A stretch of DNA of 64,000 nt, taken from the NCBI GenBank assembly GCA_032158295.1, contig CM063252.1, positions 8,978,744 to 9,042,743 of the forward strand, written 5' to 3'. Source of the stretch: Pycnopodia helianthoides (Eukaryota; Echinodermata; Asteroidea; Forcipulatida; Asteriidae). This document shows positions 40,901-49,900 of the stretch, piece after piece (within the stretch, counting starts at the first letter, position 1; every line of letters starts with the position of its first letter). The notes under the pieces are model-generated. The model was given only the letters and a program-made list of their open reading frames with translations. It was not told where the DNA came from and did not search any database. A program made the position numbers and the translations under genes.

Positions 40901-43900
40901 TATGTTTTAACATTAGTTTTTCGTTGTACAATAATCATTCTTCCGTCTTTCAAATTTCCCCCTAAAAAACTGTTTGAAGCGAGAAAGAAACCATTGTCGT
41001 TATAAAACAAAACAACTCTGGTAAAAGGTCACTACATCATGCACAACTTAATCCCAAGGCAGTTTTAGCACAGACTATGGATTACATGAAAAACAAGATT
41101 GTGTTGAATCCGATAGCCTACCGTAAGCGTTTTGCATGGAAGTGAGATGTTACACAGTAGACCCTGTTACCCGAATCATTGACCTAATTTCACCGCATCA
41201 GCATTGGATGGCGACTGTGAATCAGATTCTGAGTGATATTGAAGACAGCTTTGTGATTAAACTTAGGATTCAATCCGAAACAAAATTCTCTAAGAGTAAT
41301 TTAAAAACTAAATTTTGTACCAAATCTGATAACAGATGAGTTCGAGTGCAGCAACCACACGTTCAAATGCCCGGGGTCTTACTGTGTGCCCCTGCACCGG
41401 CGGTGCGACCTGACGGAGGACTGCCCGGGGGGCGAAGACGAGCTCGGATGCGGTAAGTCTACCTTCCTTAGTAGAAAACCTGTTTTTCATGATTATCAAA
41501 TAAAAGAGATGGGTTTGATGTGACTACATCCAGGTCGAGCGATCTGTTTGCAGGTTTTTTTTTTGTATTTCAAGAGAGCGTCCAGACATTATGACCATGT
41601 AGTGTTACGGTCAGTTGAGGTGACTGCACCAACAAGACGGTGAGGTGCGGCGGATGAAAGACCAAAAGTGTTGGGAAAAGTCGTGTGCTTATAAGAGGCG
41701 GAAAAATCATATACCGAAACAATGCTGCCAAGCCCGAATGCAGTTTGTACATTCACTACACTCAAAACATTTGCGGGTCATGTTAACCCGGATCCGGACC
41801 CGGATCCGATGGGAACCGACGTATCTCTGGGTCAGTTCGAACCGGATTCTGAGTCAAAATGACTCAAAAATAGATCAAAATTACGCAGAATTCGAGTTAA
41901 ACTCCCATTTTGTAACCACTTTCCGGAAATGGGTGAGGCCCCCTGCAGGGACCCCGAATCCGGGTCAATTCTGACCGGGAAGTTTTCAGAGTGAAGCTCC
42001 TATATAAACACAAACATGATTGTCACTGTCTTTATTTCAGGTAATCTTACATGTTCCGGACACTACCAATGTCACAAATCCAATGTCTGCGTGACGCAGG
42101 CGAAGGTATGTGACGGTGTCAAACACTGTCCATCCGGTGACGATGAACTATTTTGCGGTAAGAAGAATACATCGCTTTGTTTCTTTCTGCAAATGCATTT
42201 CTCATAAAGCACATGGTCGGTTAAAATAATGTTTTGATGAGCCTTTTATGTTGAATTTGCTCTATAATAATATCCTTTCTTTTTTTAAATAAAAATATTG
42301 CTACATACAAAGTATGTCACACAAACGATCCCAATTTTATGGCAGTTTATCTGGCAGTTTATCTAAATGCGTAAATAAAACAACAACAACGTAGAACCAG
42401 TTTCAATCACATTGACACGGAGAGTATATAACGCTTGTTATCTCCTCTCATAAACTGTTCATGACTTCGGATGTTTTCGACAGTTCATTTTAGATCAGAA
42501 AGTAGACTGTCTAACTTCGTTGGTGGAAATTCCCCCCTTCTGCTGTCTTTGATTTTGGAGTCTTATTTCTCGTTTAAAAAGTATTTCATGTTTTCGTTTC
42601 CGACGTGCAGAAGCCAAGTGTCCGGACGGGTGCTTGTGCTCCGGTCTCTCGTACGTCTGTAAAGGTGTCGCGTGGAACAAGGACACGGTCAATGCAATAC
42701 CGGGAAACATTCGCAAGCTGTAAGTGTTATTTATTGTTCGTGTGCGCCACCCAAATTAAAATGTACACTTTTGAAAGTTGAGGTGTGCATCACCAAATAC
42801 ATTTACATCTTAGTGGAATAGTATCTCCATAAACAAATATCATTACTCATCACATCAGCAGGATGTTCCAAGATGAAGAACAATATTTAGAAATGGAAAA
42901 AAGGTTTAGTTCGGAAGTTAATGATCGTATGTATTTTGCTAGATAGTGCGAAGTAACCAAATAAATAACAAGGTATCAGAGCGCGATACAATACAATCGG
43001 AACGACAACATCTAAGAATGTTGAAAGAGTTTGACTTAAAGGGCCCTTTGGTAATCGCTCCAAAAATTAAAGACCATAAAAACTTACTTTGTAAGAAGCT
43101 CTGCAGCTGTTGATGATGTGTAACATTTTGAGAAACGATTCTCTACTAAGGAATGTGGGTTTAGAAAACTGAACGGGATTCAAACAACTGTCAATCTGAG
43201 AAAAGTTTCTGCATGAAACGTTTCTCACAATGTTTATTTTAATTAGGGATTATTCTTCCTGTCTGGACATAACCGCTATAGATTCTCGGGATATCTCAAA
43301 AACGCTACCACCTTATAAAATGAAATTTTCACACGTTAGTTTTATCGTATATATCTACATGCGTATAGAATTGAAACAATTAAACGGTTAAAAAAACCAA
43401 AGGTATACTTTGCCTTTAAAGAAAGCCAAAACATTGTAAGGCTCAGTCCAGCACTAGTCAGTTTAACGCTAGTCTAACGCGGGTAGAGATAAGATACCAC
43501 AATTGAAGGATATGATTAGTTCTTTGTCCGTCGTTGTTTGTCTCTTCACTTTTCTAATACAAAGTATTTTAGGAACAAAACCTTTGACATTGCTGGATCC
43601 TAAACTTACAATACTGCATGTACTTTATCGCAATTTGCTGATGTTAGTACTAAGATCAATGAATGTGTAACGGTGAAGAATACTTGAAAGTCAGCATTGG
43701 CGTAATGTGAGTTTATATTAACAATTTTATGCTGCTGTCTCGTGTTTGATGGATATGTTGGTTTAACTTGTTTCTCTTTCATGTATTAGGGAACTTAGTG
43801 GCGTTTTTGCACAGCGCAGACATCGGCGGGAGGCATTGCTCAACTACAACATATCCCTCGAGCATACCTTGATCTTGCGTCTGGGGGAGCTTCAACAACT

Positions 43901-46900
43901 AGCTGAATTGTGAGAAGATATCTTCACTTTATTGACAATTAATTATAGAAAGGATGTGAACAGGTGTTTTAGATTATGTATATAGTTTTCAAGCCACGAT
44001 TACGTGGGAAGCAGCATTTTATTCAGATGAAAGACAGATACCTGAGTGTAAACAAAAGCATCTATACCATTTTACAAAAAATATCATGAGCACAAAATTC
44101 AAGAAAATAAATGCTAATGATTTTTTTTAAACTGAAATGTTTGAATGAGATTATCAATACTATATGATTATTTTCCTTTCGCTGATGATTCCTTTAGAGA
44201 TCTTTCAGGCAATAACATTGGTGAGCTGAAACCGGGGATGTTCAGGAACCAGAAGAATTTGTATAAACTGTGAGTACTTTTCTAAATGAGAAGGTTGGGG
44301 TGGTGGGATTTATACCAACTAACGTAAAGCTAAGCGAACTTTGTCAAAAGCGCAACGTCAATCTCTATACATAAACGTTACGATTCTTTTAGCGCGTTTG
44401 TCCACGGAATCTTAAGTTGGCTGTCTGTAATTCCACAGACTTATGCTTCAAACATAAAGAGACTACACTAGACTTTAAAACTAATAATTTATAATTTAAA
44501 TGTCCGTCGAGTTTCCAAACACAGATAAAGCTATCTGTCTTTCAAATTAGCTATAATCTGGTTTCCATGATGATAACTTTAAGAAAGACATCTTACTTTA
44601 ATAATAGTCTTACTTTTACGGTAGCACTGAAACATAAAAACGTGTCCCTTCAAGTTTTCGTAAGTCACAGATGCGACGTATTCACGCAAAGTTCGTTTAT
44701 GCACATTGCTAGCTCAAGTGGCATTTGTGTTGTGTTAACCTTTTATAAATTTGACAAATCTAGTGTGAATTGCACTCTCTAATTTGTAATCATTTCTCAA
44801 GAAATCGATACGCATGTAATATTCATAAGCGTTCCTGTATGTTTACTTTGTCAGGTGTTTGCTTTCCAAGTTTTTTTTTTTGTCTTCCTATCGTGTGAAT
44901 TTATAGATTAATTAATTGAATATGTTTATCTCGCATGAAATTCAATGAATTCCGCATTTAATTGTTTAAACAGGGTCCTGGCGAACAACAACATCACTAT
45001 GCTTCAAAATGGAACATTTGAGGGACTCCGACGTTTGCAATTTTTGTAAGTCTATTTTATTTGTAATACGAATACATTATTTTTTCTCTCTTTACAACAA
45101 TTAAGTAAATGAGTATATAGTTGCTTCCATTGTCTTCACCTTCCAAAGTGGCATTTTTTGTTCTTTACTTGGTCTTTGGTAAGACCATTTGAATGTAAGT
45201 TTGCTGTGTAGACTGTTCTTTTAAGAACTTTTCTTGTTATCTACTGCATGCGGAGTACGTAGATTTCATAATTTTGGAGGACTTCTTAGTTCTAAAAAGA
45301 ACTGTCCTGCTGCAGCCTGGGCACAATTTAACAGACCTGCTTAGGTACAAAAACTAGCTAAGCACAGCAAAATTATGCCAGCATGGTTACCAGCCAAACT
45401 ACTATGTTACATGCACCTTTTTGTTACTGGTATCCTGCTTGTTCCTGCTTAGCAGAACATTGTTGAGCATTATGTTCTTGAGCAGCTCCACTGGACCCTG
45501 GACTACCACTTTAGCTATAGTGAATCGAAGGGACTTCTAATGATTAACGTGGCTACCACGGAGTAAGTAAACTATTGGTGTCAAAGTTTCGACTAGCCCG
45601 CCCTAGTACTCGTCAGAATATATTCACATGGTGCTATCGCAAACCAAATACTGCTACTCACCATGCCATGCCTTAAGCCATATGCGTATTATATCATTAT
45701 GTTTCACTGCAGGAATTTAACAGGCAATCCGCTGGTGGAAATAGAGTCAGGGGCTTTCAGAGACGTCATTGCGCTGCCTGTTTTGTGAGTATCTTTTGCA
45801 AAGACCTTTGTTTGAAAAAACACAATTTGTCTTTGTCATTGTCCTATTATTTTAAGCTGGCTTTCGATGATGCGAACAACCATCACTCAGCTTTTTCAAA
45901 AGTTCTGATGCCTATGATGTCATCTGAGTAGGGCGCCCTCGGCTAGAGGTCAACAGAAGATTGTTCAATGGCCCATCCTGTGCGCCGCGCATATGTGCGT
46001 TTTCCATCGTTGCATCACCTTTTACTTCTAAGATAGAGGCGTGATGACGTCAAAGCATAAGGTCTATACAATATTATTTGGCCAGCAGCATTTCGTTGTT
46101 TGACAAATTAATCAGTCTCTGCGATTCTAAATATATTTTCCATTCTTTTGTGTCTTGATCAATAATCAATAAATGATAATAATTGATTCTTCCTGCAGGG
46201 ATCTGGGAGGGCTGAACTTAACGTATTTACAAAGTGGTGTATTCAAGGGATTGGACGCCTTGCAAACACTGTAAGCATGTTTCCATACTTTGTCTCAATG
46301 CTACGACTGGACCAGAATTGTTTTGTGCAAGACCAGAATAAAAAATTTAAAAAACCAAACAAACACTTTTCAAACAGTTTTACATGTACATGCAAACTGT
46401 TTTTATATGAAAAAGAAGCAAGATAAGATTAATCTTATTTGTCATAATATGGGCAATTATACTTCAATACTCAATAGAATTGAAGGTTATTCATTATAAA
46501 AGTACAAAATTTACTGGTTCTACAATAAAATTACTGGCCTCGGGCCTGCGGTCCCGGTGTTAAAATTCGAGCCCTGATCAACAGTGTAACTTTAAATCAT
46601 CATTATTGTGATTTATTTTCCGCCCAGGAACGTAAACAACAACAGCGAGTTGACCGTTGTCGACAGTGGAGCTTTTGACGGACTTCGAAGTACAAGTATA
46701 CTGTATGTAGTTGGATCCACATTTTGCTCTTAAGTATTTGTGTCCTGATTATTTCCAGCATTGTTTGGTTTGTTGGGGACCCTTCCATTTAGGATCTTCT
46801 ACATCTTTACATTTCCTACATTATTCAAATTATACAAAGTTGCATACAATGTGATAAAAATACCTGAAGAATCAGTGAAACTGAATTTGTTAAAACGGTC

Positions 46901-49900
46901 ATCAATCATGCTACGAAAGGGTGAAATTCTCTTGAATTTTACAATATAATTTTATGGATTTCAGATGTACCATCTATTATTAAATGCAAGGACTCTTTTT
47001 ATACTATTTTAATATCCTGGCAGGGATATTCGTGGGACTACAATACACAAAGTGGACGCCAAGATGTTCAATGGGCTGGATAATCTGCAGACACTGTGAG
47101 TATAGACAAGAGTAACATTTTACAATCATGTACATTTTAGAGTAACTAGTCTTGTGCCTGTGCCTCCTAAAGTGAGGCATACACTTTGAGCGGTATCCAC
47201 TGATGAAACAGCCACCTGAAAACAGTTTATACCCTCCCAATTTACGTATACATATACCTAGTGTTGTGCCTCCTAAATGAGGCATACACTTAAACGGTAT
47301 CAACTGACAAAACAGCCACCTGAACGGCATCAACTGACAAAACAGCCACCTGAACGGCATCAACTGACAAAACAGCCACCTGAAAAACAGTTACTACCCT
47401 ATCAAATTACGTACGTAGTCTTGTGCCTCCTAATGGGGAATACACTTGAACAGTATCAACTGATGAAACAGCCTTCTGAAAACATTTAATACCCTCCTAG
47501 ATTACGTGCAAAGTCTTGTGCTAGCATGGTTGGTTACCAGCCAAACTATCATGTCACATGTACTTTTTTGTAAGTGGTATCCTGCTTATTCCAGAGGATG
47601 ACACATGTGAGGTACTCTCCTAAACGGCCTTTACTTTCCGTCTCATAAGATAACTAGCACAAGCATTTTTACTTTCCGCAGGTATGCGGACAAGTACCTC
47701 TTCTGTTGCCTCTTAGACGATGCTGACACGTCCTGCCTGGCGCCCATAGATGAGTTCTCCTCCTGTGAGGACCTCATGCGGAACCCCATCCTCCGCGTCT
47801 TCATCTGGATACTCGGGTTCAGCGCCCTCGTCGGCAATGCCTTCGTCGTCATATGGCGTGTCCGGAGCAAGGATCGTGAACAGTCCAAGAAGATACAGAC
47901 CTTCCTGATTCTGAATCTGGCCGTAGCGGACTTCCTGATGGGAGTTTATATGATTATCATTGCCAGTGCTGATCTTCACTACCGGAGTGGTTATATGATT
48001 CATGCCGAGGAGTGGCAGGCAAGGATTTAAAAACTGATTTGACAAACTAGACAAAACAGACAAAGCTATACTCTATAAAGACCTGTTTAAAGATTTGTTT
48101 TCAACTATTCAAGTTTAGTTGGTATCAGTTTTGTGATATGTATTCTTTGTGATTACTGTATTGAGAGAATCCTCTTTCCTCTTTAAATTTCTCGCTTGAT
48201 ACGTCTGGTAGTTCCTCGGACAGTCTAAAAGTTCTATTTGCAGCCATCCATCAATGAATGAAATTGTACTTTATAACAAGTTTGTTTTGTATCATTTTAC
48301 TTTGTTTTAACAATATTTGTGTTTGCATCAAAGGAGAGCATCGTTTGCCAAATGGCGGGGTTTATATCCGTCCTCTCCAGCGAAGCGTCTGTCTTCCTCC
48401 TCGTCCTCATCACCATGGACCGGTTCCTCGGAGTCGTTTTCCCCTTCAGCATCTGGCGTCTTCACACCAAGTCGGCGCGGTACGCCGTGGCCGTTCTCTG
48501 GCTGCTCGCCCTGTTCCTCAGCCTCCTCCCCGTGGTGCTCCGGCCGGTGTTTGTTGCCCGGTTCTACGGGCGGTCCAGCGTGTGCCTCGCGCTGCCGTTC
48601 ACCCGGACGAAGCAGCCGGGCTGGCAGTACTCGGTCGTGCTGTTCCTCGGGGTCAACCTGCTGGGGTTTCTTGTCATCTTCTTATGCTACTTTTCCATGT
48701 ATATCGCCATCAAGAGGGCTTCCAAGCAGGTAGCGAACCACGTCTTAAGTACTTCATTAGTGACTCATCTCTGCCGCCTGAATTTAATATATTTTGGCCA
48801 ACACAATGCCAACCCACTTGACCCCCCGCTTAATGGTTTGTTTTGTTGAATAGCAAATAATGGATTAGGGACAAATATGGCCATCAACTTCAGGATACAT
48901 ACCTCAAAAATATTTCAGTGATATTTCCCCCATCACTCAGTTACTCTAGACTTAGATAGTGAAAAACAGTTTTCTCGAACAGTGTTCTCCTATTCTCCCA
49001 CACACAGTGCACGAGAAAACGCGAGACGATGGAAGAGATCAAGATGGCGACCAAGATGGGCATCATCGTAGGCACCGATTTCCTGTGCTGGATGCCGATC
49101 ATCACCATGGGCTTACTGTCCCTGTCGGGGAAGACGACCATCCCGCAGGAGATGTACGCCTGGGCCGCTGTATTCATGCTCCCGGTCAACTCTGCGGCCA
49201 ACCCGTACCTTTACACCATCTCAAGTCTCGACAGGTACGTTGTTATTGCCGCAAGTTTCACAGTAGAGCTGTTTATTTATTCTATTCAGTTATTAATTCT
49301 GGTTTGTCAAGCCAAGGATGCGAGAAAAAATGTGAGAAAAGCGAGCTTAATCACTTAACTATAGCCAACAATTCCACAGGGAGAAGACAAAGAAAGAAGT
49401 TTCCGTTTTAGATGCATTATACCATATTTTTTTACCTAGATGTAGATAATGTCTTCTTAGGCAACTGCGGCCCCGACGGATCAATGCCAAATTGGAAAGA
49501 GACGAGTCCCAATGAATTTTTATGAGAGCATTCATTAGAATTCATGAGAATTGTTCACTGTCAAAACGAATGTTATGTGTGTTGGTATTAATTTCCAAGT
49601 CCCTGAATGCCAATTGACTTAACTATGTTTGTCTTTTATATTGGCATAACAACAGCGATGGCACGGATGAAAACAACACGAGTTAGACCAGGAAATGTAT
49701 AAAACAAAAACTCCCTTGCAAAGAAACTGTGCCTCTTTTTAAGTTGCAATAACTTCTGAAACCCGCACTGCAATTAAACCATTTTTGTTTGTGTGAAAAT
49801 ACAGGAAAAGGAAAAAAGCTAGAACGTCAGTGTCTTCACCAACATGGAGGACGGAATGCACGCGTGACGTCAGTGTTGATTTCGAGATGGTGAAATACGC

